64,000 nt of DNA from Paraburkholderia megapolitana (GCF_007556815.1 NZ_CP041743.1:2577001-2641000), one strand, 5' to 3'; counted from the first letter of the stretch, positions 46,408-55,500 are shown. Translations and numbers: made by a program. The notes: generated by a model from the sequence alone, not told the origin.

Positions 46408-47582
46408 TTACCGCCCACTTGATCGCCCTCGTGCTCGCTTATGCGTGCGGCGTGGGGGCGGTGCTTGGCATCGTCTATACGGTGCTCGCGGCGGTCCTGA
46501 TCGGCCGTTTCTTTGCACGGCCGGTGGCCGAGCCGACGAGCTTTCCGCCGGTCACTATCGTTAAACCTTTGCACGGCAACGAGTGGGCACTGCTTGCCAA
46601 TCTGCGGAGTTTTTGCGAGCAGGACTATCCTGGTCCGGTGCAATTCCTGTTTGGCGTGCACGATTCGAATGATCCTGCGCTGCTGGTTGTCGATGAGATT
46701 CGACGCCTGCATCCCGATGCGCATATGACGGTCGTCGCCGATGCGCGCCTGTACGGTCCGAACCGCAAGATCAGCAATATCCTCAACATGCTGCCGCAGG
46801 CGCAACACGACGTGCTCGTGTTCGCCGACAGCGACGTAAGCGTGCCACCTGAATATCTGCGCCATCTGGTCGGCGAACTGCAGAACCCTGGCGTCGGTCT
46901 CGTCACGTGTGCCTATCGTGGGCAGCCCGATCCTGGCTTCTGGCCGCGTCTATCGGCCAAGGCGATCAACTATCACTTTCTACCTGGCGTCGTGACCGGA
47001 CTGACGCTCGGACTTGCGCGCCCGTGCTTCGGCCAGACGATTGCAATGCGTCGCGACACGCTTGAGAAGATCGGTGGATTCGCGCCTTTCGTGCACCATC
47101 TCGCCGAAGATCACGCGATCGGCGAAGCGGTACGCATGATCGGCGAGAAGGTCGTGGTCCCGCCGTTTGCGATTGCACATGCATGCGTCGAAACCAGTGC
47201 GCGTCAGTTGATCTCGCATGAACTGCGCTGGAGTCGCACGATCCGCAGCATCGATCCGCTTGGTCATGTCGGCTCTGCGTTGATGCATCCGCTAGCGTTT
47301 GCGCTGCTTGCCGTGCTGCTGTCAGGCGCGCTGACGTGGTCGTGGCTGCTGGTGCCGGCGGCTATCTGTACGCGGCTCGCACTGAAGATGTCGTCTGACC
47401 GCGCGTTGCGCCAGGCGCATGGCGGTCTGTGGTTACTGCCGTTCTGGGACCTTGTTTCGTTCGCGATTTTCGTCTTCAGCTTCCGCTCGTCGCGCGTGAT
47501 GTGGCGCGGCTTTCGTTTCGACGTCGACGGCGATGGGCTGCTGACGGCGGTGCAGGACGAACGACCGGTGGGCAACGGATGA
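46404..47582 (+). CDS. hpnI: Hopanoid glycosyltransferase HpnI
   Basis: A 392-residue membrane-bound family 2 transferase. An N-terminal helix (LIALVLAYACGVGAVLGIVY) is followed by VTIVKPLHGNE, the DxD-type LVFADSDVSVPPEYL, the acceptor-side EDHAIGEAVRMIG and two or three C-terminal helices. HpnI adds an N-acetylglucosamine unit to bacteriohopanetetrol before deacetylation by HpnK. The GTG start at 46404 overlaps the hpnJ stop. hpnK is not in the window. Confidence 0.92.
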   Translation: MITAHLIALVLAYACGVGAVLGIVYTVLAAVLIGRFFARPVAEPTSFPPVTIVKPLHGNEWALLANLRSFCEQDYPGPVQFLFGVHDSNDPALLVVDEIRRLHPDAHMTVVADARLYGPNRKISNILNMLPQAQHDVLVFADSDVSVPPEYLRHLVGELQNPGVGLVTCAYRGQPDPGFWPRLSAKAINYHFLPGVVTGLTLGLARPCFGQTIAMRRDTLEKIGGFAPFVHHLAEDHAIGEAVRMIGEKVVVPPFAIAHACVETSARQLISHELRWSRTIRSIDPLGHVGSALMHPLAFALLAVLLSGALTWSWLLVPAAICTRLALKMSSDRALRQAHGGLWLLPFWDLVSFAIFVFSFRSSRVMWRGFRFDVDGDGLLTAVQDERPVGNG

Positions 47583-48652
47583 TGCGCGGACTTCCAGGTT
47601 GGCGCGGCGACGGCGACAACGAGAGCGCGCCCGACAGCGCAGCTTCGATGAAACACCTGGGCCGTGCGACGGCGCTCGCCGGTCTGCTGGTCTCGCTGTG
47701 GCTCGTGTGGAGCAGTCACCCCGCAGCGGTGTTCGGACTGTTGCGCACCGCGGGCGCAGGCGTGCTGCTCGCCGCCATCGCCCATCTGCTGCCGATGCTC
47801 GCTAACGCCTGCGACTGGCGTTCGCTGATGCGCGGCGCAAACCGACCGTCGCTCGCGGCGATGCTGCATCTGGTGTGGATTCGCGAGTCGGTGAACAGCA
47901 TGTTGCCGGTCGCGCGTATCGGTGGCGAGGTCGTATCGTTCCGGATGCTTCGACGTCGCGGTGTGCGGCCGTCGACGGCAGCGGGCGGCCTGATCGTCGA
48001 TATGCAGTTGACCGTGATCAGTCAGTTGCTGTTCACGCTGGCCGGCATCGGCTATCTGTTCGCGCATGCGCAGTCGGATACGTTGCGTCTGGCCGGGCAG
48101 CTCGCATGGGGTGTCGTCGCACTGACGCCGCTGCTCGTGCTGTTCGCAGTGGTCCAGCATGCGAGTCCGTTCGAGCGGGCGACGCGGGTTCTCAACCGCA
48201 TGACGAGCGGCAAGCTGGCCGCGCTCGTCGGGCAGTCCGCGCAGATCGATCAGGCGATCAAGCTGATCTGGCGCAGGCGCGCGGTTGTGCTGCGCTATCT
48301 GTTTTTCTGGCAACCGCTGCAATGCGTGCTGACCGCTGTCGAGATCTGGCTCGCGCTGCATTTTCTCGGCGCACATGTGACGCTGATCGAGGCAGTGGTA
48401 ATCGAATCGCTGATTCAGGCCGTGAGCAGCGCTGCGTTCTTCGTGCCCGGTGGGCTCGGCGTGCAGGAGGGCGGTTTCATTCTGATCGGCGCTGCATTCG
48501 GTCTCGATCCGGCGACCTGTCTTGCTCTCGCGGGTGCACGCCGCGTTCGCGACCTGCTGATCTTCGTTCCCGGTTTGTTCGCGTGGCAATTCGCTGAATC
48601 GTCGGCGCGGTTGGGGCAGGCGGCGCCCGGGCCTCAGCGCGCGGCGACGTAG
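47579..48652 (+). CDS. hpnL: Hopanoid-associated flippase-like membrane protein HpnL
   Basis: A 357-residue polytopic membrane protein of the LPG-synthase TM superfamily. VWIRESVNSMLPVARIGGEV, LIVDMQLTVISQLLF and SSAAFFVPGGLGVQEGGFIL are characteristic of HpnL. It is thought to help place hopanoids or hopanoid sugars in the envelope. ATG 47579 overlaps the hpnI stop by 4 bp; ATG 47582 is equally possible. Its 3' end overlaps the convergent histidine kinase gene by 19 bp. Confidence 0.88.
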   Translation: MMRGLPGWRGDGDNESAPDSAASMKHLGRATALAGLLVSLWLVWSSHPAAVFGLLRTAGAGVLLAAIAHLLPMLANACDWRSLMRGANRPSLAAMLHLVWIRESVNSMLPVARIGGEVVSFRMLRRRGVRPSTAAGGLIVDMQLTVISQLLFTLAGIGYLFAHAQSDTLRLAGQLAWGVVALTPLLVLFAVVQHASPFERATRVLNRMTSGKLAALVGQSAQIDQAIKLIWRRRAVVLRYLFFWQPLQCVLTAVEIWLALHFLGAHVTLIEAVVIESLIQAVSSAAFFVPGGLGVQEGGFILIGAAFGLDPATCLALAGARRVRDLLIFVPGLFAWQFAESSARLGQAAPGPQRAAT

Positions 48653-50034
48653 TCGGGAAACGACACGTCGACGGCCAGCCCGCGACCGCCGATGCCGCTA
48701 CCGAGATGCAGGTTCGCGTCGAAGTGTTCGGCGATGCGTGCGACGATCGACAGACCCAGTCCACTGCCCGTCGCGTGCGTGCCGGTAGCACGAAAAAAAC
48801 GGCTCGTGAGATGTGCGAGGTCGCCGGTAGCGACTCCCGGGCCATCGTCGCGAACGCTCACGCAAACACGGCCGACCTCTTCGCGTATGTCGACTTCGAT
48901 ATGGCCGCCGGGGCGTCCGTACTTGATCGCATTGTCGATGAGGTTGTCGAGCAGGATGCCGATCAGTACCGGCTCGGCGGCGATCTGCGCATCGAGGCTG
49001 CCGCGCAGTGCAACGGACATACGCGCCTGTTGCACGCGACCCTTGTGTGCCAGTATCGCGTCTTGTGCCACGACAGCGGGTTTGAGTGCGGCACCAGGCA
49101 TCTTGTCGTGCTCGTCGAGCCGCGCGAGCAGCAACAGCTGATCGGCGAGCCGGGCGCTGCGATCCACACCCTGCACGACACGCTCCATGGCGAGACGTTG
49201 CAGCGATGCGTCCGGCTCGCCCAATGCGACTTGCGCCTGCACCTTGATCGCAGCAAGCGGGGTCTTCAGCTCGTGGGCCGCGTTGGCCGTGAAGGCGCGT
49301 TCGCGTTCGAGCGATAGTTGCAGACGCGACAGTACGAGATTGATCGCATCGACGAGCGGCCGCACCTCGGTGGGCGCGCGGCCGATGTCGACGGACTCGA
49401 GGCGGTTGACATCGCGTGCACGAATGGCCGTTGACAGCGTGCGCAACGGTGCGAGACTCCAGCCGATACCGAACCACACCAGCAGCGCCAGAACCGGCAA
49501 CGCGATGACCATCGGCCGCGCGATCCGCAGCGCGACACCGCTCACCAGATCGCTGCGCGTATTGGCGGGCTCGAACACGCGCACCGTGTGTCCAAAGGGC
49601 GCTTCACGCAGCGTGAACGTGTGCCATGCGGCGTTGCCAAGCACGATAGTTCGCGCGCCGCTCGACGCCGGTAATGGCAGGTCCCACGCGTGCAATACAT
49701 GGAGTTGCGGACTGCCTGCGAGCGCGTGGCCCTGCGCGTCGCGGACCTGAAACAAGGCGTCGCGCGGCAGCGTGTCGTCATCGTCTTCGTCGTTTGCGCC
49801 GGGGTCGCCGCCTTTCTCTTCTTCACGCACATCGATCCGTGCATTGGCCAGCGTGACGAGATCTGCCTGACCGAGTTGCGCGAGGATCTGCGCGAGCTCC
49901 GCGAGGCGTGCCTCTTCCCACTCCGCCACTTCGCGTGTGGCCTGCCGGTAACTCGACACCAGCGCAAGACCCCAGATCAGCGCGAGGCCTGCGAGGATCA
50001 GCAGCATCAAACGACGACGGATCGACGACCACAT
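48634..50034 (-). CDS. Sensor histidine kinase (QseC/PmrB-like) with acidic sensor loop
   Basis: A 466-residue inner-membrane kinase. Helices at residues 8-27 and 172-192 bracket a periplasmic sensor of about 140 residues, which holds a very acidic run (EEEKGGDPGANDEDDDD, 71-87). A HAMP linker (LAPLRTLSTAIRARD) is followed by the phospho-acceptor His254 (NAAHELKTPLAAI), then N-box DNLIDNAIKYGRPG, DDGPGV and GSGLGLSIV. ATG 50034 overlaps the stop of its response regulator by one base. The acidic loop may bind divalent or ferric metal, or cationic peptides, as in PhoQ/PmrB. Confidence 0.92.
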   Translation of the reverse strand: MWSSIRRRLMLLILAGLALIWGLALVSSYRQATREVAEWEEARLAELAQILAQLGQADLVTLANARIDVREEEKGGDPGANDEDDDDTLPRDALFQVRDAQGHALAGSPQLHVLHAWDLPLPASSGARTIVLGNAAWHTFTLREAPFGHTVRVFEPANTRSDLVSGVALRIARPMVIALPVLALLVWFGIGWSLAPLRTLSTAIRARDVNRLESVDIGRAPTEVRPLVDAINLVLSRLQLSLERERAFTANAAHELKTPLAAIKVQAQVALGEPDASLQRLAMERVVQGVDRSARLADQLLLLARLDEHDKMPGAALKPAVVAQDAILAHKGRVQQARMSVALRGSLDAQIAAEPVLIGILLDNLIDNAIKYGRPGGHIEVDIREEVGRVCVSVRDDGPGVATGDLAHLTSRFFRATGTHATGSGLGLSIVARIAEHFDANLHLGSGIGGRGLAVDVSFPDYVAAR

Positions 50035-50693
50035 CACGGGCGTTCGACCACGTAGCCGATACCGCGCACCGTGCGGATCAGTGCGGCCCCGAGTTTCTTG
50101 CGCAGATTCGACACATGCACTTCGATCGCGTTGCTTTCGATCTCTTCCTGCCAGCCGTAAAGGCTCTCTTCGAGCTGCGAGCGCGATTGAGGAATGCCGC
50201 GATGGGTCAGCAACTGGATCAGGATCGCCCACTCGCGCGACGTCAATGTGACACGAGCGTCTGCGAGCATGGCGGTTTGCGTGGCAGGGTTGACGCTCAG
50301 ATCGCCATGCCGGATCAATTCGACGCTGCGTCCCTGCGAACGGCGCAACAGCGCACGGCAGCGCGCGAGCAGTTCGACGAGATCGAACGGTTTGCCAAGA
50401 TAGTCGTCGGCGCCGGCCTCGAGTCCATCTACTCGATCGAGCACCGTGCCTTTCGCGGTGAGAACGAGCACCGGCACATCGTTACCGGCGTCGCGCAGTT
50501 GCCTCAGCAAGGTCATGCCGGAGATTTTCGGCAGACCGAGATCGAGTATGACCAGTGCATAGGTTGTGGTGGCGAGTGCGAGATCGGCCTTGCGGCCGTC
50601 GTGTGCCCAGTCGACGGCGAAGCCTGCCTGGCGCAGGCCCGCTTCGATTCCGCAACCGATCAGATCGTCGTCTTCAACGAGTAACACTCGCAT
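50034..50693 (-). CDS. OmpR-family response regulator (QseB/PmrA-like)
   Basis: A 219-residue regulator. The receiver has the acidic D8-D9 pair, phospho-acceptor Asp51 (LVILDLGLPKISGM) and Lys in LGKPFDLVELL. The winged helix shows LTSREWAILIQLLTHRG, EESLYGWQEEIESNAIEVHV and IRTVRGIGYVVERP, typical of the QseB/PmrA branch. It is encoded just ahead of its kinase. A CTTAAG box lies 82 bp upstream of its start on the opposite strand. Confidence 0.93.
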   Translation of the reverse strand: MRVLLVEDDDLIGCGIEAGLRQAGFAVDWAHDGRKADLALATTTYALVILDLGLPKISGMTLLRQLRDAGNDVPVLVLTAKGTVLDRVDGLEAGADDYLGKPFDLVELLARCRALLRRSQGRSVELIRHGDLSVNPATQTAMLADARVTLTSREWAILIQLLTHRGIPQSRSQLEESLYGWQEEIESNAIEVHVSNLRKKLGAALIRTVRGIGYVVERP

Positions 50694-50774
50694 GAGAGAG
50701 TTCCTTGCAGAAGCTTACCGGTTGTCATGCACGGTAACGGCAAGCGCCCGTTGCAGATCGTTCACGTCGTCATC

Positions 50775-50791
50775 CTTAAGGTTACCTTCAG
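50775..50791 (+). promoter_or_regulatory. PmrA/QseB-type box in the divergent region
   Basis: CTTAAG-GTTAC-CTTCAG, followed after 10 bases by TACGAT (50802-50807) as a possible -10. This orientation points to the small membrane protein gene at 50928, but the response regulator gene on the minus strand also starts nearby (50693). Confidence 0.7.
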
Positions 50792-50927
50792 CTTGAATCG
50801 ATACGATGAACCGCATGTCGAACAGGTCGTCTCGCGGTGCAAATAGCACGATGCAGCGCGGCGAGATCGGCGAAACGGAAATGAAAGCGCGGCGTCGTTC
50901 CTGTCGTGCGTCACATCAGGTCATGCC

Positions 50928-51278
50928 ATGAAGCTGGTCATTGTCGACATGTTGCGAGTCCATCTGATGGCCGCGTGCTTCGCGGCGATGGGCATACAGG
51001 TCGTCGCGCTGCTGGCCTTGCTCGTGTCTCCGCTGTCCGAACAGACGTTTGATTCCACCTCATTCCGCATTTGCGCAGTCGTGCTGATCGGCATCGCCGT
51101 CATCGGCGCACGCCGCTTCGCGCAGCTCGCGTACGATGCCGCCGTGCAAAGCGCTCACGCGACCGTCCAAAGCCAGCGCGCACGTCCAGTCGCGGTGTCG
51201 CACGATTGTCCGCGGCGCGAACTGGTGGTACTGCATCTGCGTTTTACCGGCCGGCCGTTCGTGCTAGCCGAGTCCTGA
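50928..51278 (+). CDS. Small membrane protein of unknown function in a candidate PmrA-type regulon
   Basis: A 116-residue protein with two likely membrane helices (residues 10-33, LMAACFAAMGIQVVALLALL, and 44-62, ICAVVLIGIAVIGARRF) and a basic C-terminal half. AGG lies 7 bases before ATG 50928. I do not recognise the family. It sits between two two-component loci and behind its own CTTAAG box, so a modulatory role for a sensor or for the envelope is conceivable. Confidence 0.6.
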   Translation: MKLVIVDMLRVHLMAACFAAMGIQVVALLALLVSPLSEQTFDSTSFRICAVVLIGIAVIGARRFAQLAYDAAVQSAHATVQSQRARPVAVSHDCPRRELVVLHLRFTGRPFVLAES

Positions 51279-51366
51279 CACTTCCCAGCCGTGCGACGCT
51301 CCCGTCCGCGTTGACGGGTCAACGCGTCGACGCATCGCAACATCAATCGATTCTGCCGGCCGCGTC

Positions 51367-51394
51367 CTTAAGCAACGCTTAAGGACGCGTTAAG
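51367..51394 (+). promoter_or_regulatory. Triple PmrA/QseB-type box upstream of the second response regulator
   Basis: CTTAAG-N5-CTTAAG-N5-GTTAAG, three half-sites with an 11-bp period, followed by GACAAT (51406-51411) as a possible -10. It lies 48 bp before ATG 51442 and fits autoregulation. Confidence 0.8.
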
Positions 51395-51441
51395 CTGTAA
51401 GCCTCGACAATGCAGGCACCCAGAACCGGACAGGAACGACA

Positions 51442-52101
51442 ATGCGACTGCTGCTGGTCGAAGATGACGAAATGATCGCCGAAACCGTGCTTGAATCGAT
51501 GCGCCGGGCGGGCTACGCGATCGATTGGGCTCAGGACGGCCGCGCTGCCGAACTGTCGCTCGGCAACGACGTGTACGATCTCGTGTTACTGGACCTGAGC
51601 CTGCCGAAGAAGGATGGCATCGACGTGCTCGGCGCCTATCGCAAGGCAGGCGGCATCGCGCCGGTTATCATCCTGACCGCGCGCGACGCTGTGGATGAAC
51701 GCATTCGCGGACTCGACACTGGCGCGGACGATTACCTGATCAAGCCTTTCGATCTCGACGAACTCGCCGCGCGGGTACGCGCACTATTGCGCCGACGTAC
51801 CGGCCAGAAACAGCCGGTCTACGCGCACGGAGAGCTCACGCTCGACCCGGCCGCGCACGAAGTCACGAAGAGCGGCGAACAGCTGCCGCTGGTGCCGCGC
51901 GAGTTCGCGCTGCTGCAGGCCTTGATCGAAGAGCCGACGCGGGTCTTCACGAAAACCGAGCTTGAGGAAAAACTGTATGGATGGGGCGAGGAAGTGGGCA
52001 GCAACACGATCGAAGTCCACGTGCATAGCCTGCGACGCAAGATCGGGACGGAGCAGGTCGTGACGGTGCGCGGCGTGGGCTACCGGTTGAAGAGAATCTG
52101 A
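51442..52101 (+). CDS. OmpR-family response regulator (PmrA/QseB-like)
   Basis: A 219-residue regulator with D8-D9, Asp51 (LVLLDLSLPKKDGIDV) and the late LIKPFDLDELAARVRALLRR. The DNA-binding wing has LVPREFALLQALIEE, EEKLYGWGEEVGSNTIEVHV and VTVRGVGYRLKRI. It is the best candidate to bind the CTTAAG direct repeats, one set of which precedes it. It shares clear similarity with the other regulator at 50034. The kinase gene follows with a one-base overlap. Confidence 0.94.
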   Translation: MRLLLVEDDEMIAETVLESMRRAGYAIDWAQDGRAAELSLGNDVYDLVLLDLSLPKKDGIDVLGAYRKAGGIAPVIILTARDAVDERIRGLDTGADDYLIKPFDLDELAARVRALLRRRTGQKQPVYAHGELTLDPAAHEVTKSGEQLPLVPREFALLQALIEEPTRVFTKTELEEKLYGWGEEVGSNTIEVHVHSLRRKIGTEQVVTVRGVGYRLKRI

Positions 52102-53423
52102 TGGCGTCGATACGCCGCTGGCTGCTCGGCTGGCTGATTTTCGGCCTCGCGAGCGCATCGGTTATCGCAGGCTTCGGCATCTTCCATACTGCGCGCCAGG
52201 AGGCGAGCGAACTGTTCGACTACGAACTGCGCACGGTGGCACTCTCGCTGCCGGCGAACATCGCGTCTACCGGTAGCGACGCGAACCGCAGCCCCGATCT
52301 CGGCGACCTCGCCGACGACCGCATCATCATTGAGATCTGGGACCTCGACGGCAAGCTGGTTTACCACTCGCACCAGACAGCTGTGCCGGAGCGCCAGCCG
52401 GCCGGTTTTCATTCGATCGAACGCGCCGAATATCACTGGAGGATGTTCGGCGTGCAGCAGTCGCAGCGGTTCATCCAGGTGGCGCAACCGTTCTCGGTGC
52501 GCGAAGACCTCGCATTGCGTCTTGCGTTGCATACGTTGTGGCCGCTCGGTGTGCTGGTGCCGGTGACGATTGTGCTCGTGCTGCTGGTGGTTGCGCGCGG
52601 GCTTGCGCCGATCGGCGGATTGTCGCGTGCGCTCGCAACACGCTCGATCGAATCGCTCGATGCATTGCAACTGGACGGCCCCGTGCCAGTCGAGATCCGG
52701 CCGCTCGTCGATGCAGTGAACGATCTGCTGCGACGGCTCAGCGTGGCATCGCAGGCACAACGCACGTTTATCGCCGATGCCGCGCACGAACTGCGCTCGC
52801 CGCTCGCGGCGCTGAAGCTGCAATTACAGGCCGCGTCGCGCGACGGCACGTTGCAAGGCGAGGGACCGGTGCTGGAGCGCATCGAAGGACGGTTGAATCG
52901 CATCATCCATCTGGTGCAGCAACTGCTGACGCTCGCCCGCGAAGACGCGCAACCGGTGGCGCAGATGGTGCCCGTCAGCCTGCGGCGCATTGGCGAGCAG
53001 ACGGTGGGCGATTTCTCGCTGCTCGCGGAAGCGAAGCAGATCGACCTCGGTCTCGAGTGCGAGGCAGCAAGCGGACCCAATGATCCCTACCCGGTACAGG
53101 CCGAACCGCACGGGCTGAGCGTGCTGCTCGGCAATCTGGTCGACAACGCGATCCGGCACACACCCGCCGGTGGCAAGGTCGATGTGATCCTGCAGCGCAC
53201 CGGGCAAGGTATCGGTTTTGCAGTCGTTGATACCGGGCCTGGTATTCCCGAGGCGGAACTCGAGCGCGTACTCGACCGGTTCTATCGTGGCGAGGGTGCT
53301 CAGGGACAGGGCAGCGGACTGGGACTCGCGATCGCCGCACGCGTTGCGCAGCGGCACGCGGTAACGCTGACATTGCGCAACCGCGAGAGCGGCGGACTGG
53401 CGGTCAGTGTGATGGGGTTCTGA
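52101..53423 (+). CDS. Sensor histidine kinase (QseC/PmrB-like)
   Basis: A 440-residue kinase. Helices at residues 9-27 and 148-166 flank a periplasmic sensor of about 120 residues (two-component sensor N-terminal type, IIIEIWDLDGKLVYHSHQ). His229 is the phospho-acceptor (IADAAHELRSPLAAL), then DNLVDNAIRHTPAGGK, DTGPGIPE and GSGLGLAIAARV complete the ATPase. It overlaps its response regulator by one base (TGATG). Its C-terminus ends a two-gene operon autoregulated by the triple box. Confidence 0.93.
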   Translation: MASIRRWLLGWLIFGLASASVIAGFGIFHTARQEASELFDYELRTVALSLPANIASTGSDANRSPDLGDLADDRIIIEIWDLDGKLVYHSHQTAVPERQPAGFHSIERAEYHWRMFGVQQSQRFIQVAQPFSVREDLALRLALHTLWPLGVLVPVTIVLVLLVVARGLAPIGGLSRALATRSIESLDALQLDGPVPVEIRPLVDAVNDLLRRLSVASQAQRTFIADAAHELRSPLAALKLQLQAASRDGTLQGEGPVLERIEGRLNRIIHLVQQLLTLAREDAQPVAQMVPVSLRRIGEQTVGDFSLLAEAKQIDLGLECEAASGPNDPYPVQAEPHGLSVLLGNLVDNAIRHTPAGGKVDVILQRTGQGIGFAVVDTGPGIPEAELERVLDRFYRGEGAQGQGSGLGLAIAARVAQRHAVTLTLRNRESGGLAVSVMGF

Positions 53424-53529
53424 TTTCGCCTCGCGTTCGTTGCCTTGACAATGTCGTCCGCTCTGCATCACCCTAGACGCCTCGCAGTTCTGCACACCGT
53501 GCGTCAATTCACTTCCTTACTCAGGGCCT

Positions 53530-55500
53530 ATGGACGGACTTCAAGACGACGCGCTCGCTCTGCTCAGAGAGAAATTTGCGACGTTGAGCCCTCGATGGCG
53601 ATTAAGAGCCGACAGCAACGCGCTCGAGCTGAGTCCGATTACCGGACCGGCTGTCGACTCCGTCATGTTGAGCGCAGAACAGGCCGACAATATCCGCGCG
53701 CTGACCGGCGTAACGTCGACACTTTCGATCGACGTCACGCTCGCCGGCCACGCAATGCGCCTCTATCTTGTGGGTCGCAAGCTCGACCGGACGACGTGGG
53801 GCGGGACCGGATCGCCGAGCACCAACAGCGAAGCAGTCGCAAACGACCTCGCACGCGGGTTGTCGTTTGCCGAGACGGTGTTGTCCGAAGTGAACTCGCT
53901 CGTCGTCATCGTGAACCGCGAAGGGAGCATTCAACGGTTTAACCGGCTCGCGGAAGAATACGCGGGGCTGCGCGAAACGGACGTCATTGGCAAGAACGTG
54001 TGGGAGCTGTTCATGTCCGCGGAGGAAGGTAGTGCGTCGCGGCAGAACATCGACGGCTTTTTCAACCGCGGCGAAGCCTACGCAGTCGAACGAACGGTGA
54101 AAACGGTCAAGGGGCCGCGACTCTTTCAGTTCCGCAACAAGTTCGTGCGCACCGGAAGTCGCGAAGACGATATCTATCTGGTGTGTTCCGGTATCGACAT
54201 TACCGAAGAACGCGATGCCCGCGAACGCCTCGCCAAACTGGCCAACACTGACACCTTGACGGGTTTGCGCAATCGTAACTATCTGACGCAACGGCTTCAG
54301 GATCTGACGTCGAAGCCCGAAAGCGTCGGTACGCTGGCCATTCTGCTGATCGACCTCGACAACTTCAAACGGATCAACGATTCGCTTGGACACAGCGACG
54401 GCGACCAGTTGCTGAAGATGGTTGCGCAGCGGCTGCATCGGGTCGCGGGCGAGCACCATGAAGTGACCCGCATCGGCGGCGACGAATTCGTGATTCTGGT
54501 GGAAGGCGAGGGTGAGGGCGATGCCGCGCAGGATCGCGCAAGCGAGCTGACAGACCGGATTGTCGAAGACTTTCAGATGGCTTATGTGCTGCGGGCGATC
54601 AGCTACCGGATGCGCGCCAGCGTCGGCATAGCGGTGCACGAGCAAGCTGAAGACACGGAGTTCGATCTGCTCACGCATGCCGATCTCGCGATGTACGCGG
54701 CAAAAGCCGTCGGCAAGGGCAAGGACATCAGCGCGTTTTGTCAGTACACGCGTGAGCTGTCCGAGCGCGCGGAGCGCGGGCTCGAGTTCTATCAATCGAT
54801 TCAGTACGGCTTCATTCGCAAGGAATTCGTCTTGCAGTTCCAGCGTACGGTTCGCGCCGATGGCGTGCCGTCAGGCGTGCACGCTTGCGTGTGCTGGAAC
54901 CGGCCCGGTGTGGGCGCGGTCGGCGAGAACGAGTTGCTGCCGATGGCCGAGTCGTCCGGCTTCGGCGTACAGCTCGGCGAATTCCAGTTGCGGGAAGTGT
55001 GCGCGGAGATCCGCGCGCGACGCGACGCAGGCTACGACACGCCCCGCGTTACCGTCACGATCCCATCGACACAACTGATCGACGGCGACCTGCTCGGTTG
55101 CGTCACCGACAACCTGCGCGAATACGGACTGGAACCTGACGCGTTGCGGCTCGTCATCCGCGGACGGCTCGATCAGCTTGCGCACGGCGTGCTCGGCAAG
55201 CTCGCGGCGATCCGGGCGGCCGGCGTGAAGGTGCTCGCCACGGTGTCGTCCAGTTCCTCGTTTTCCAATGTCACGATCGTCGCCGTCGACGGCATGTTCG
55301 TCGGACCGGATCTGATCGAGGCCATACCCGGCGACCCGGTGGCATGCGCGGTGGTGAGAGGGCTCGCGGGTTTGTGCGAAGAGTTGGATCTCGATGTGCT
55401 CGTCGCCGAAGCCGGACGGCAGGATCAGATCGACTGGCTGGCAACGCTTCGCGCTGTAGAGCGCAGAAGCGGGTCTTTCCATGAGGCTTTTCCGGAATGA
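53530..55500 (+). CDS. PAS-GGDEF diguanylate cyclase with degenerate EAL domain
   Basis: A 656-residue cytosolic signalling protein. The N-terminal 105 residues form a conserved but unnamed domain, a PAS fold follows (residues 115-230, NSLVVIVNREGSIQRFNRLA), and then a GGDEF domain with an intact active site (RIGGDEFVILVEG) and TDTLTGLRNRNYL. The last 240 residues keep the EAL fold but lack its catalytic residues: EAL becomes HAC, and the DD and E(G/A)xE-type motifs are missing (VAEAGRQDQIDWL). It probably makes cyclic di-GMP while the EAL part senses or anchors. A broken LuxR-type gene follows. Confidence 0.88.
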   Translation: MDGLQDDALALLREKFATLSPRWRLRADSNALELSPITGPAVDSVMLSAEQADNIRALTGVTSTLSIDVTLAGHAMRLYLVGRKLDRTTWGGTGSPSTNSEAVANDLARGLSFAETVLSEVNSLVVIVNREGSIQRFNRLAEEYAGLRETDVIGKNVWELFMSAEEGSASRQNIDGFFNRGEAYAVERTVKTVKGPRLFQFRNKFVRTGSREDDIYLVCSGIDITEERDARERLAKLANTDTLTGLRNRNYLTQRLQDLTSKPESVGTLAILLIDLDNFKRINDSLGHSDGDQLLKMVAQRLHRVAGEHHEVTRIGGDEFVILVEGEGEGDAAQDRASELTDRIVEDFQMAYVLRAISYRMRASVGIAVHEQAEDTEFDLLTHADLAMYAAKAVGKGKDISAFCQYTRELSERAERGLEFYQSIQYGFIRKEFVLQFQRTVRADGVPSGVHACVCWNRPGVGAVGENELLPMAESSGFGVQLGEFQLREVCAEIRARRDAGYDTPRVTVTIPSTQLIDGDLLGCVTDNLREYGLEPDALRLVIRGRLDQLAHGVLGKLAAIRAAGVKVLATVSSSSSFSNVTIVAVDGMFVGPDLIEAIPGDPVACAVVRGLAGLCEELDLDVLVAEAGRQDQIDWLATLRAVERRSGSFHEAFPE

